Positions 8,164 to 16,406 are shown, counted from the first letter of the stretch. The stretch is DNA of 26,112 nt from Caryophanales bacterium (GCA_016280685.1 JAEEHE010000009.1:1-26112), one strand, 5' to 3'. Translations and numbers: made by a program. Notes: a model not told the origin generated them from the letters alone.

Positions 8164-10401
8164 TTATGCAGTGAACATCACATTATCAAATGATAATGGT
8201 AATGGGAGTTTGGAGAACGTCGCTAATTGGAAGTTATAAATTGTGCCAGAGTTGAAACCGACAACGCAGAACATCCATTGGCCTGCCGGGATTGTGAATC
8301 CACCATTAATGATTTCATTGTCGCCTTCGAATCCTTGACTTCTATAAACCCAAGCACGAACAACTGCATTTGCAGAATTGGGGTTGTAAGCCCAGAAACC
8401 AATTGTGGATGCGGTGATGGCTTTATCATTAGTTAAACAAATAGCGGTGCCGTCTGATGTGAAGGCTTTTAATTTAGCGGAGTTGCCACCAACACTTTCA
8501 ACTCCATTAGCGATAATTCTATTGGCGTTGCCAGTATCAACAATCCAGTTATTTCCACTTCTATATCTTCTTGTATATTTCGCTTGTAAGTTAGCAGTTG
8601 TGTCATTGAAATTGTGATAGGAATCACTCTCTCTTAAACCCATTGTTAAGTTAGAGGAAACATATTGTTTGACACTGCCTGAACCATTTACATTTGTTAA
8701 TTTATTTTGCTGCTTGTTGTAGGTGCCGGTAATTTTCCCCATAGTGAAAGTGATAGTGGGTGAATATTGAATCTCTTTATCTCCGAAGTCAATTTCAAAG
8801 TTTCCAGTTACTTCATCAAACAAAACTGAGTCACACATAATTTTGGTGCCAGCAACTTGAACACCGGCTTGTCCTGTTGATGAGAACCCTAGAACAATAG
8901 ATGCTTCTTTACTAACAAAACCTGATGAAATAGTGGTTCTTACATAGTAAGCATCGCTTGGTAATTCAGCGGTGTCATATGGTGAAACTGTGTAGATAGC
9001 AACATCATCGATAAGGGTATATGCTCCACCTTTAGAACATGTTAAACGGAAGGAATAATATTCTTTAGAAGAATCTAATTGCATCTTATATTCAGCCCAG
9101 CCACTGTAAGCAGGAATTGTGAATTCTTGTTGTGTGCCCACACCTTGGTTGGAAGATGTAACTTTGGAATTATAATATGCGGTTAATTTGACTTTGACAT
9201 CTTCGGCAGCATTTTGGGTGCTGAGGTCCGCATTGGAATAAGAACCTTTGGCCCAGAAGGACATATAAGCACCTTTACCGATGATTTCTTTCACGCCATA
9301 GAAGGCGTTCATTTGGAAATATCTACAGTTCGCACTGTTACCTTTGAAGGCGATGGCTTTAGAACCATTTCTTCCACCAGTAGCAGTATATTGCATATAG
9401 TCAGCACTACCCATCATAGACCAACCGGATCCACCGATGGGAGAAGCCACTGGTTGTGTTCCATAATAGTCAGCGTAGTAGTGGGCTCTTGCACCAGAAG
9501 CAGTATATTGAGAACTGGCTCCATTCGCGGAACTCCAACCTTGGCCAGCTGCGCTATAAGATTCGAAATCTTCAACTTTATAAACTCTATTGAAATTAAC
9601 ATTAGTGAATTCACTAGCTTTGGTACCGGTGCTGCTAGCGAAAGTTAAAGATTGATTATCACTTGCCACTGTTAAATTGAGAGTTAAATCAGAGAATTCT
9701 ATGGTTAATGCAGTGCTATTTAATGAAACGGTGCCATTATTTAATGAAAGAGCAGGAATCTTTTTAAGAGATTGTAATTGGCAAGAAGAACCAAGATCTA
9801 ATTTGTATCTATTGCCATTACCATCTTGCCCGGTCCATGTTCCATATAATTGAGAAATGACTAAGTCAGGTTCTTCACAGGTAAATTCTAAAGTAACGCT
9901 ATTAATAACTGCGCCATTATCTCCGGCGATAAGTTGGAAGAAATTAACACCATCTAAAGTATATTTGCTACCTAATGTGATAGGTTTGGCTTCGTTATAG
10001 TAAGCGCCGGCATTAGTAAAATCACTATAAGCAGTTTTAATAGAAAGACTACCAGTACCATTAACGGTAATACCGGTTAAACCATGGACGGCTTCGGTAT
10101 TATAGATGATGCCTCTACTAGCAAGTTCCACATAGGAACCGCTTTTGGCTTTAGCTAAAACAAAAGTTGTCGCGATATCAAATCCAGATGTAGTGGTAAT
10201 GCATGAATCAAAGGAGTTTTGATAATCGTTAGTTAATTGTGCAGGAGCATTGTCAGCATTTAAAGTTAATGTGTAAGTATCCGCTTTGGCAGGATTAAAA
10301 GCAGCGGCATTTAAACCAGCGGTTGCGGCAAATATAACAGATCCTCCACCGAGGGTAATTCCAGTGGCGAGAACGATTTTTTTGATTTTGATGAGATTCA
10401 T
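8164..10401 (-). CDS. Large secreted beta-rich protein, probable carbohydrate-binding modules
   Basis: 745 residues. A signal peptide ends near AKAD (about 1-41). Residues about 42-177 hold a module related to that in the adjacent DUF4886 gene, ending in FTCEEP. A YGTW segment near 186 opens a stretch that looks lipocalin-like. A Trp/Tyr/Gly-rich jelly-roll-like domain follows (about 270-475, with FESY near its start and IDDVAIYT at its end), then a second beta domain, and a final jelly-roll ending FDNVMFTA. The FES/FND openings and closing DDV/DNV strands are typical of non-catalytic carbohydrate-binding folds. I see no catalytic motif and no C-terminal anchor. The start is fixed by AGGAGG (10408-10413), 6 nt upstream. 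A binding or adhesion role is inference. Confidence 0.7.
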   Translation of the reverse strand: MNLIKIKKIVLATGITLGGGSVIFAATAGLNAAAFNPAKADTYTLTLNADNAPAQLTNDYQNSFDSCITTTSGFDIATTFVLAKAKSGSYVELASRGIIYNTEAVHGLTGITVNGTGSLSIKTAYSDFTNAGAYYNEAKPITLGSKYTLDGVNFFQLIAGDNGAVINSVTLEFTCEEPDLVISQLYGTWTGQDGNGNRYKLDLGSSCQLQSLKKIPALSLNNGTVSLNSTALTIEFSDLTLNLTVASDNQSLTFASSTGTKASEFTNVNFNRVYKVEDFESYSAAGQGWSSANGASSQYTASGARAHYYADYYGTQPVASPIGGSGWSMMGSADYMQYTATGGRNGSKAIAFKGNSANCRYFQMNAFYGVKEIIGKGAYMSFWAKGSYSNADLSTQNAAEDVKVKLTAYYNSKVTSSNQGVGTQQEFTIPAYSGWAEYKMQLDSSKEYYSFRLTCSKGGAYTLIDDVAIYTVSPYDTAELPSDAYYVRTTISSGFVSKEASIVLGFSSTGQAGVQVAGTKIMCDSVLFDEVTGNFEIDFGDKEIQYSPTITFTMGKITGTYNKQQNKLTNVNGSGSVKQYVSSNLTMGLRESDSYHNFNDTTANLQAKYTRRYRSGNNWIVDTGNANRIIANGVESVGGNSAKLKAFTSDGTAICLTNDKAITASTIGFWAYNPNSANAVVRAWVYRSQGFEGDNEIINGGFTIPAGQWMFCVVGFNSGTIYNFQLATFSKLPLPLSFDNVMFTA

Positions 10402-10436
10402 ATGATGCCTCCTACATTTTTAAAAAATTTGGGTTT

Positions 10437-10442
10437 ATTATA
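10437..10442 (-). promoter_or_regulatory. -10 box of the secreted protein gene
   Basis: TATAAT on the - strand sits about 36 nt before the start codon, giving a leader of roughly 29 nt that contains AGGAGG. The expected -35 region reads ACACGC, a poor match, so an activator may be needed. CCTAT/ATAGG (10445-10458) form a short dyad inside the spacer. Confidence 0.5.
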
Positions 10443-10470
10443 TGCCTATGTATATAGGAGCGTGTATGGA

Positions 10471-10507
10471 AAATTAGTAAACAAAATTACTAATTTCGTA
10501 AACAAAA
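10471..10507. promoter_or_regulatory. Inverted repeat and phased direct repeat upstream of the promoter
   Basis: AAATTAGTAA (10471-10480) and TTACTAATTT (10487-10496) are perfect inverted repeats around a 6-bp centre, about 50 bp upstream of the expected transcription start. GTAAACAAAA also occurs twice (10477-10486 and 10498-10507), 21 bp apart, which is two helical turns. The layout suits binding of a dimeric regulator; which family cannot be told. Confidence 0.5.
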
Positions 10508-10511
10508 GAAA

Positions 10512-10530
10512 AGAGAGATATAATCTCTCT
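10512..10530 (-). terminator. Terminator of the aldo-keto reductase gene
   Basis: AGAGAGAT (10512-10519) and ATCTCTCT (10523-10530) form a perfect 8-bp stem with a 3-nt loop. Read on the - strand it is followed by TTTTCTTTT. It ends the gene at 10556-11419 before the next promoter. Confidence 0.75.
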
Positions 10531-10555
10531 ATTTTTAATTTCTTGATTTAAAAAT

Positions 10556-11419
10556 TTAGGACTGGACTCTCGCTTTCTTTTTGAAGACTGGCCAGAAAGC
10601 ATCTTTGCCATAATCAATCTCATTGAGTTTGATTAATTCAATCATATCTTCTTCACTGATTTCAAAGTCTAATTTTGCATTGTCTTCAATGTGTTCTTTG
10701 CTTGATGCTTTAGGAATAGAAACAGTGTCTAATTGAAGAGTGTATTGAATGCATAATTGAGCGACGGAAACATTGTATTTATTTGCCATTTCTTGGATGG
10801 CTTTATCCTTAAGAGCGGCACCGTGAGCGATAGGGCTATATGATTCGACAATTATGTTATTTTCTTGGCAGAATTTGATGACATCCATCGGAGTGTTGCC
10901 TATATGGCAAAGGATTTGATTGACCATCGGTTTGATCTCGCAATTATCCATGATATTTTGTAAGTCATCAATTAAGAAATTGGAAACACCGATAGCTTTT
11001 ACTTTGCCTTCTTTATAAGCATCTTCCAAGGCTCTCCACACTTCGATATTTTCTTTGAAATATCTTCTTTTGCTTCTAAATAAAATCCATGGTTGGGGGC
11101 AGTGGATTAATATCAAATCAATATAATCTAAACCGAGTTTTTCTAGTGATTCATCGATGGATTTTTTGGCTTTTTTATAAGTCTTATGTTCCGCTTGAAC
11201 TTTAGTGGTGAGATAGATATCTTCTCTTTTTAAACCTGATTGTCTAATTCCTTCTCCTACACCTTGTTCATTTCCATATGCTTGCGCGGTATCAATATGG
11301 CGGTATCCTGCTTCTAACGCCATCAAGACACAATTTTTAGCGTTTTCATTTTTAATTAGCCATGTACCATAGGCTAAAGCTGGTATTTCATTACCGTTTG
11401 TGAGTTTAAAATTTTTCAT
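10556..11419 (-). CDS. Aldo-keto reductase
   Basis: Cytoplasmic NADPH-dependent oxidoreductase of 287 residues, the usual AKR length. The catalytic tetrad is visible: Asp43 and Tyr48 (HIDTAQAYGNE), Lys73 (TTKV) and His106 (LIHCPQP). GVSNF and IPKASS are the family's later signatures, the latter contacting the cofactor. It resembles AKR5-type reductases that act on small carbonyls, methylglyoxal or sugars; the true substrate is unknown. The start is supported by GAGGAAA a few nt upstream. It is transcribed alone and ends at its own terminator. It is divergent from the GNAT gene, with 66 bp between them. Confidence 0.93.
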   Translation of the reverse strand: MKNFKLTNGNEIPALAYGTWLIKNENAKNCVLMALEAGYRHIDTAQAYGNEQGVGEGIRQSGLKREDIYLTTKVQAEHKTYKKAKKSIDESLEKLGLDYIDLILIHCPQPWILFRSKRRYFKENIEVWRALEDAYKEGKVKAIGVSNFLIDDLQNIMDNCEIKPMVNQILCHIGNTPMDVIKFCQENNIIVESYSPIAHGAALKDKAIQEMANKYNVSVAQLCIQYTLQLDTVSIPKASSKEHIEDNAKLDFEISEEDMIELIKLNEIDYGKDAFWPVFKKKARVQS

Positions 11420-11473
11420 ACATATTTCCTCATTTTAATCTTATCATATCTTTTTCAATTTCTTGGGTAAGTT

Positions 11474-11479
11474 TATAAT
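11474..11479 (+). promoter_or_regulatory. -10 box giving a probable leaderless GNAT mRNA
   Basis: TATAAT ends 6 nt before the ATG at 11486, the same geometry as at 8123-8116. No ribosome binding site fits between them. The -35 region is weak (TTTTCA at 11452-11457 with a 16-bp spacer is the best match). The same 66-bp interval must hold the divergent reductase promoter, for which I see no clear boxes. Confidence 0.55.
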
Positions 11480-11485
11480 TGTTTT

Positions 11486-12025
11486 ATGAATTTTGTAGAA
11501 TACAAAGATAACAAAAATATCAAAAAAGATATTAAGCCTTTATATCTATCGGCTTTCCCTGTTGACGAAAGGCCACCCGCGAATTATTATTTTCGTTCAT
11601 TTAAGAATCCTAATAACCATCTATATGCATTTTATGATGATGATCTTTTTGTTGGATTTAGCTCTATTACTATTTATAAGGATATTTGCTACATCTTCTT
11701 TTTAGCGGTCTCTCCAGAATTACGTGGTCAAGGTTATGGTTCCAAGATCTTGTCAGAACTAAAAAACATCTATTCTGATTATGTCTTATTACTATGCTAT
11801 GAAGAAGTGGATAAAAAGTATGGAGATTATGAATATCGCTGCAAAAGAGAGGCTTTTTATCTCAAAAATGGCTTCATTGACAACGAATTAAAAACCAATG
11901 AATTCGGTGTGATATTTCAAACCGTATATATCGGTAAACATAAGGTTTCTTTCTCCGATTATCAAAATATATTTGCGAATGGATTTGGAGAATTCGCAAT
12001 TAAATTTTTGAAAGAGGAAAAATGA
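11486..12025 (+). CDS. GNAT-family N-acetyltransferase
   Basis: A cytoplasmic acetyl-CoA-dependent N-acyltransferase of 179 residues. The acetyl-CoA pyrophosphate loop is LRGQGYG (Arg80, Gly81, Gly83, Gly85), preceded by the beta-4 strand IFFLAVSPE, and a late FYLKNGF matches the C-terminal helix-strand motif of the fold. The N-terminus (SAFPVDERPP) resembles a subgroup of uncharacterised Bacillota GNATs. The substrate is unknown. It has no linked pathway gene; the kinase downstream has its own ribosome binding site and -10 box. Confidence 0.88.
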   Translation: MNFVEYKDNKNIKKDIKPLYLSAFPVDERPPANYYFRSFKNPNNHLYAFYDDDLFVGFSSITIYKDICYIFFLAVSPELRGQGYGSKILSELKNIYSDYVLLLCYEEVDKKYGDYEYRCKREAFYLKNGFIDNELKTNEFGVIFQTVYIGKHKVSFSDYQNIFANGFGEFAIKFLKEEK

Positions 12026-12050
12026 TTATTAATACAATAAATCTTTTATT

Positions 12051-12056
12051 TATAAT
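12051..12056 (+). promoter_or_regulatory. Possible -10 box of the kinase gene
   Basis: TATAAT lies about 39 nt before the ATG at 12095. AAAGGAGAGG just before the start is the ribosome binding site. No good -35 box is seen at the expected distance, so this is tentative. Confidence 0.4.
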
Positions 12057-12094
12057 ATCATTGTTTTTAAGAATTCATCACTAAAGGAGAGGAT

Positions 12095-12565
12095 ATGAAA
12101 ACGTTAATTATGTTAAGCGCTGTCCCGGCAGCAGGCAAAAGCACTTGGGCAAGAAAATATCAAAAAGAACATGAACATGTTTACGTTCTCGATAGTGATG
12201 AGATAAGAATGGAACTCACTGGTGGAGTTTATCAAGATCGCAGTAAACAAAAAGAAGTCTGGGAATTATTTGAAAAAAGAATTCATGAATATGCAAAATT
12301 ACATGATGATGTCACAGTGATATTAGATGCATTAAATGATGTCAATGAAGTGCGTTATAAATATTTATCAACCACTCCGGAATTCGATAAAAAAATTCTT
12401 GTATTGTTCCCCTCTTCTTTAGATAAATCACAAAAATACAATGGTGAAAGATCTTGGCCTAATAAAGTTCCTGATGATGTGCTAATTAGATTAGTCAATA
12501 AATTTGAAGACCCATCAAAAGAAGTTCTAGATTTGGTAGACGAAGTCATAACAATTAATTGGTAA
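12095..12565 (+). CDS. Small P-loop kinase (AAA_33 / polynucleotide-kinase-like)
   Basis: 156 residues. The N-terminal strand LIMLSAV leads into a Walker A loop PAAGKST (Lys15, Ser16), followed by VLDSDEIRMEL, the typical second strand with acidic residues in AAA_33 ATPases that phosphorylate nucleic acids or small molecules. VTVILDALN fits the Walker B strand, and a SWPNKVPDDVL segment near 123-135 resembles the lid region of this group. It starts at a strong ribosome binding site and ends in its own terminator. The substrate is unknown, and it is probably unrelated to the glycan operon. Confidence 0.85.
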   Translation: MKTLIMLSAVPAAGKSTWARKYQKEHEHVYVLDSDEIRMELTGGVYQDRSKQKEVWELFEKRIHEYAKLHDDVTVILDALNDVNEVRYKYLSTTPEFDKKILVLFPSSLDKSQKYNGERSWPNKVPDDVLIRLVNKFEDPSKEVLDLVDEVITINW

Positions 12566-12593
12566 AAAATCCTACTATGTAGGATTTTATTTT
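12566..12593 (+). terminator. Terminator after the kinase gene
   Basis: AAAATCCTAC (12566-12575) and GTAGGATTTT (12579-12588) form a perfect 10-bp stem with loop TAT, followed by ATTTTC. It isolates the glycan operon from upstream transcription. Confidence 0.88.
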
Positions 12594-12623
12594 CACCACA
12601 CAAAATCATCATTTTTGATTTAA

Positions 12624-12636
12624 TTAATCCGATTAA
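12624..12636. promoter_or_regulatory. Palindromic operator candidate
   Basis: TTAATC-C-GATTAA is a perfect 6-bp inverted repeat with a one-base centre, 8 bp upstream of the -35 box of the glycan operon. It is AT-rich, so chance is possible, but the position suits a repressor or activator site. Confidence 0.4.
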
Positions 12637-12643
12637 AAAAATA

Positions 12644-12672
12644 TTGATACGACCCACTGATGGCAATATAAT
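12644..12672 (+). promoter_or_regulatory. Strong sigma-70-type promoter of the glycan-uptake operon
   Basis: TTGATA (12644-12649) and TATAAT (12667-12672) are spaced by exactly 17 bp, the best promoter in the window. Transcription should start near 12679, and a GGAG ribosome binding site precedes the ATG at 12707. The box also rules out the TTG at 12644 as a start codon. Confidence 0.82.
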
Positions 12673-12706
12673 AAAAATGTATAAAATATATTTTTGGAGA
12701 AAAAGT

Positions 12707-14071
12707 ATGAGAAAATTCTTTTTGCCTATTTTAGTTAGTGCCTTAACTATGTTTTCAGCAGTTTCATGTAATACCAATAGGGGTAAAACCGCTGATGGCG
12801 CAACAATTGTAAAAGTCGCTTTTGCGGAATGCGGATTCGGTAGCCAATTCCTCTTAGATTGGGAAGCAGATTTTAATGCCAAACATCCTGATAACAAGAT
12901 TCGTCTCGAACTTGATGGTGATGCTAATATGACCGCTAATATTCTTCCCAGATTACAAACAGGTAGAAATTTACCAGATTTAGTCATGGTCTTATCTACT
13001 AACTGGCAACCTTGGGCAGTGCAAGGCTATTTAGAACCAATCGATGATGTTTATTCTTATGAAGTTAAAGAAGGTGTCACCGTTAAAGATTATGTTGTTG
13101 ATAATTTAAAAACTTTCGGCAAGGTCAACGATAATTATTGGGCAATGCCTTGGTCAGCAGGACCATGCGGTATTGTTTATAACGAAGGTATGTTCAATCA
13201 ATTCGGTTGGGAAATTCCTAAAACCGTTAATGAATTAATGACTTTATGTGAAACTATCAAGAATGATTCTGGCGGAATGATTTCTCCATTTGCTTGGAGC
13301 GGTAGTGTGAGTGGCTATTGGGATTTCTTAACATTCCAATGGTGGGCACAAATTGAAGGCGAAGAAGGTTGGAATACTTTCTGGAAATTCGAAAACCCTG
13401 AAGTTTATAAACAAACAGGTAGATATAAAGCTTTAGAAGCATTTCAAAACCTTATTGATAATCTCGATGGTTCACCAAAGAATTCCATTCCTGGTGCGGC
13501 AAGTAAGAAATTTATGGAAGCGCAAATGGCTTTCGTCAATGGTGAAGCAGCGATGATGCCTAATGGCTGCTGGTTAGAAAACGAGATGAAATCATCTCTT
13601 CCTAAAGGCTTCAAAATGAAATTGATGCAAACACCTGTGATCGATGGTGCGATTCAAGAAGATGTTAACTATAACGCTTGTGGCGACTTTATTGTTATTC
13701 CTAGAAAAGCCGCACAAAAAGAAATGGCTAAAGAATTCTTAAAATATATTTGCACGGAAGATGCCGCTGTTATTTTCACAAAATCTTCAGGTGGTTTTAG
13801 AGCTGTTAAATACGATCCTTCTAAGATCGAAGGTATTAGTGAATTCACCAAACAATGCGCGGATATTTGGGTTAATTCCACAAACTTATTCATGACATCT
13901 AACAATGTTATGTTCTATCAAAATAACACCAATTCCTGGCCAGGATATGGCACACCCTATAACAAGATGATTCAAGAGCAAGATACCGCTCAACAAGTAA
14001 ATGATATTTGTTATAACTATGTGAAAAATAACTGGTCTAAATTCCAAGAAGCAGCAGGTAATTTCAAATGA
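12707..14071 (+). CDS. CUT1 ABC transporter sugar-binding lipoprotein
   Basis: 454 residues from this start. A lipoprotein signal ends in SAVSC (Cys21), placing it on the outer face of the membrane. The body is a family-1 type extracellular solute-binding protein: a first lobe around GADGATIVKVAFAE, LPRLQTGRNLPDLVMV, a hinge-side AMPWSAGPCGIVYN, Trp-rich ligand-facing stretches (WDFLTFQWW) and a late KEFLKYICTEDAA helix. Such proteins hand oligosaccharides to MalF/MalG-type permeases. The upstream TTG start at 12644 is rejected because it overlaps the -35 box and would bury the signal peptide. The stop overlaps the ATG of the next gene. Ligand identity is unknown; enzymes downstream suggest a host-type oligosaccharide. 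Confidence 0.94.
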   Translation: MRKFFLPILVSALTMFSAVSCNTNRGKTADGATIVKVAFAECGFGSQFLLDWEADFNAKHPDNKIRLELDGDANMTANILPRLQTGRNLPDLVMVLSTNWQPWAVQGYLEPIDDVYSYEVKEGVTVKDYVVDNLKTFGKVNDNYWAMPWSAGPCGIVYNEGMFNQFGWEIPKTVNELMTLCETIKNDSGGMISPFAWSGSVSGYWDFLTFQWWAQIEGEEGWNTFWKFENPEVYKQTGRYKALEAFQNLIDNLDGSPKNSIPGAASKKFMEAQMAFVNGEAAMMPNGCWLENEMKSSLPKGFKMKLMQTPVIDGAIQEDVNYNACGDFIVIPRKAAQKEMAKEFLKYICTEDAAVIFTKSSGGFRAVKYDPSKIEGISEFTKQCADIWVNSTNLFMTSNNVMFYQNNTNSWPGYGTPYNKMIQEQDTAQQVNDICYNYVKNNWSKFQEAAGNFK

Positions 14072-15417
14072 GATTTAACAAAATAATTTTTGCCGCTATT
14101 GGAGGAGTGTGTCTTATGAGTTGCAATAGCACAGGTGCGAATTATAAATTCAAAGAAGGACAACCAGATTATTCAAATAAAGCCTCTACTAATAATATAA
14201 GGATAGGCGCGTGGGTAGCGCCTCCTCCAGGAAACTGGAATGGTAAAGGTAACGATAACTTTATTACGCAAGATGCTTATGATGAAGTAGCGGAATCTGG
14301 TATTAACGTCATTTATTGTTTATATGAGCAAAATAATAAAACCGCGACAATTGATGCTTTAAAATACGCAGAAAAAGCGGGCATTGAATATCTTGCTAGA
14401 GATTCTAATGTGTCTTTAGATCCTCTCGTCATGGAATTAGAACCAGGCGAAGTAAGGAACATGACTAAAGAATATAACAGCATGAAAGCTTTAAGAGGTT
14501 GGCTTATCCAAGATGAACCAAGCGCTTCAAAATTTGAAAGCTTAAGTCGAATTAAAGAATATTTTTCACGCGAATTTCCTGGCAAGGAATTCTATGTAAA
14601 TCTATTCCCTACATATGCGAACACTTCACAATTAGGTGTTAGTAGTTATGAAGAGTATATCGACCAATATCTTAAAGTGGTGAAACCTGATTTCTTATCC
14701 TATGACCATTACACGATGATGCAAGATGGATATGGCAATAAGAAATTAAGTGAAGACGTCTTGTGGAATTTGGATTTAGTTGCGAAGAAATGTAAACAAG
14801 CTGGTATTCCGATGTATACATTTGTGCAAGCCATGAGCTATGACGAAACAACTAGAGTGCCTAATGAACAAGAAATTAGACATCAAGTCCTCACCCAATT
14901 AGCGTATGGTTCTCGTTCTATTCAATATTTCTGCTATTGGACACCTTTAGAATTTGATAAAGGTTCACCTTCTATGATCACTGTCGATGGCAAAAGAACT
15001 GCTATATATGATCATGTGAAAAAAGTTAATAGTGAATTAAGAAATATCGATGAAGCATTCTTAGAATTCTCTTGGGACGCAACTATGCCAGTAAAAGGTA
15101 GCGATGTGAGAACTATTGTTAAACAATATGAATTATTAGAAAATCCCATCACATCCTTTGAGGCGATTAAAAAATATTCTGCTACACAAAACACTTTAAT
15201 CAGTCGCTTTGTTGATAAAGAAGGAAGAGAAGCGTTCTTTATTGTTAATTTCTCTGATCCCTCTTTACAAGCAAATGATAAAGTAGTCATCGAATTCGCC
15301 GGTGGTAGCCAAGCCCTTTATTATAATAAAAACGACAAAAAAGTCGTGGAATTAAAGAAGCATAAATTAGAACTAGATATCGAACCAGGAGACGGATATT
15401 TCGTCATCCCATTCTAA
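14068..15417 (+). CDS. TIM-barrel-like lipoprotein, putative glycoside hydrolase (paralogue A)
   Basis: 449 residues. A lipoprotein signal ends in LMSC (Cys19). The body reads as a (beta/alpha)8 barrel: IRIGAWVAPPP, INVIYCLYE, IEYLARD, a GWLIQDEPS block (Asp149, Glu150) in the place where retaining glycosidases carry an acidic residue, YVNLFPTYA, FLSYDHY (Asp213), YTFVQAM (Gln254) and IQYFCYWTP, then a beta-rich tail. I cannot assign a GH family. The paralogue at 19940 shares every one of these blocks. The start overlaps the previous stop as ATGA, giving translational coupling. A GGAGGAG followed by ATG at 14116 is an alternative start, but it would delete the signal peptide. Confidence 0.8.
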   Translation: MRFNKIIFAAIGGVCLMSCNSTGANYKFKEGQPDYSNKASTNNIRIGAWVAPPPGNWNGKGNDNFITQDAYDEVAESGINVIYCLYEQNNKTATIDALKYAEKAGIEYLARDSNVSLDPLVMELEPGEVRNMTKEYNSMKALRGWLIQDEPSASKFESLSRIKEYFSREFPGKEFYVNLFPTYANTSQLGVSSYEEYIDQYLKVVKPDFLSYDHYTMMQDGYGNKKLSEDVLWNLDLVAKKCKQAGIPMYTFVQAMSYDETTRVPNEQEIRHQVLTQLAYGSRSIQYFCYWTPLEFDKGSPSMITVDGKRTAIYDHVKKVNSELRNIDEAFLEFSWDATMPVKGSDVRTIVKQYELLENPITSFEAIKKYSATQNTLISRFVDKEGREAFFIVNFSDPSLQANDKVVIEFAGGSQALYYNKNDKKVVELKKHKLELDIEPGDGYFVIPF

Positions 15418-15426
15418 ATTTTATTT

Positions 15427-16380
15427 ATGGCAACCCAAACACTAACACTGGAACTACATAAGAAAAGAAAACCTTCTATTAGTAGGATTATCTTTATTAT
15501 TGCTATGGTGGCGTGGCCACTTATCCAATTTATTGTGTTTTGGGCATATGTCAATGTCGACACGATTATAATGTCTCTCCAAAAATTAGATTATTTCAGC
15601 GGTAAAGAATTATTCGTCGGCTTTGATAATTTCAAGTGGGTATGGGATGCTTTAACTGATAAAGTACAACCCGCTTTAAGAAATTCTATTATTAATTCCT
15701 TATTATTATTCTTATCAAATAACTTTGTTTTGCTGCCGATTTCTATATTTTTTGCTTATATTATGCAGAAGAAATTATGGGGCACAAAAGTATTTAGGAT
15801 TATTTTCTTCTTACCTAATATCATCTCCATTGTTGTCTTAACTATGGCGTATCGCTTTATGTTCGATTCAACATTTGGCCCGATTAATTATTTCTTAAAG
15901 AGTATCGGATTAGGTAGCATCATCCCAGCGAATGGTTGGCTTGGTGATAAGAATACCGCTTTCATGATGGTCTTATTCTATTGTCTATGGGCCGGTATTG
16001 GTTATAACGTCGTGTTATTATCTGGCTCTATGAACCGTGTTCCTCAAGAAATATATGAGGCCGCTAGACTCGATGGCGCGGGTGTAGGAAGAGAATTAGT
16101 GCAAATCGTCGTTCCGATGATATCGGGAACTATTACTACCTTATTCGTTTCAGGTATATCGGTAATATTTACTTTATTCTTACAGCCGATGTTACTCACT
16201 AATGGTGGTCCTTATAACGGATTATCTAGCACGATTGCTTTCTTCATTGTTAATACGATAAATTCTGGCGACTTATATCACGCTGCTGCAACAGGTTTAT
16301 TGTTCTCAATTATCGGTATTCCTATTATTCAATTTGTTAAATGGGGTATCGAAAAATTACTTCCCGTAGTGGAATATTAA
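15427..16380 (+). CDS. CUT1 sugar ABC transporter permease 1 (MalF/UgpA type)
   Basis: 317-residue polytopic membrane protein with hydrophobic helices at about 20-45, 88-113, 123-146, 178-200, 225-252 and 285-307. The ATPase-contacting EAA loop is QEIYEAARLDGAG (EAA at 211-213). It is shorter than E. coli MalF and fits UgpA/LacF-like permeases. It starts 9 nt after the lipoprotein gene with no ribosome binding site. Its partner permease is 2.7 kb further on, across a surface-protein gene. No ATPase gene is present, so a shared multi-sugar ATPase encoded elsewhere is expected. Confidence 0.95.
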   Translation: MATQTLTLELHKKRKPSISRIIFIIAMVAWPLIQFIVFWAYVNVDTIIMSLQKLDYFSGKELFVGFDNFKWVWDALTDKVQPALRNSIINSLLLFLSNNFVLLPISIFFAYIMQKKLWGTKVFRIIFFLPNIISIVVLTMAYRFMFDSTFGPINYFLKSIGLGSIIPANGWLGDKNTAFMMVLFYCLWAGIGYNVVLLSGSMNRVPQEIYEAARLDGAGVGRELVQIVVPMISGTITTLFVSGISVIFTLFLQPMLLTNGGPYNGLSSTIAFFIVNTINSGDLYHAAATGLLFSIIGIPIIQFVKWGIEKLLPVVEY

Positions 16381-16382
16381 GG

Positions 16383-16406
16383 TTTTAAAAGGCTATGCCT
16401 TTAAAA
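16383..16406 (+). other. Intercistronic hairpin without T-tract
   Basis: TTTTAAAAGGC and GCCTTTAAAA pair around TAT (one bulge). An A-rich sequence, not a T-run, follows, so it is unlikely to be an intrinsic terminator. It may be an RNA processing or 3'-end stabilising element between permease 1 and the surface-protein gene. Confidence 0.55.

Noticed and set aside
8227..9648. Several + strand open frames (8227-8436, 8405-8617, 9214-9648)
   Set aside because: They are antisense to the 745-residue secreted protein, lack ribosome binding sites and homology, and reflect its low-complexity Ser/Thr/Gly codon use.
12644..12706. TTG at 12644 as start of the sugar-binding protein
   Set aside because: It is the -35 box of the promoter, the extra 21 residues would mask the lipoprotein signal, and ATG 12707 has a GGAG ribosome binding site.
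12355..12987. - strand open frame of 210 codons
   Set aside because: It crosses a terminator and the strong operon promoter and is antisense to two well-supported genes; its protein has no recognisable features.
14101..14118. GGAGGAG plus ATG at 14116 as the true start of TIM-barrel lipoprotein A
   Set aside because: It would remove the signal peptide and leave Cys almost at the N-terminus. The purine run is explained by Gly-Gly codons, and the paralogue keeps the full signal.
16383..16406. Operon terminator after permease 1
   Set aside because: No T-tract follows the hairpin, and the genes on both sides belong to one functional set.
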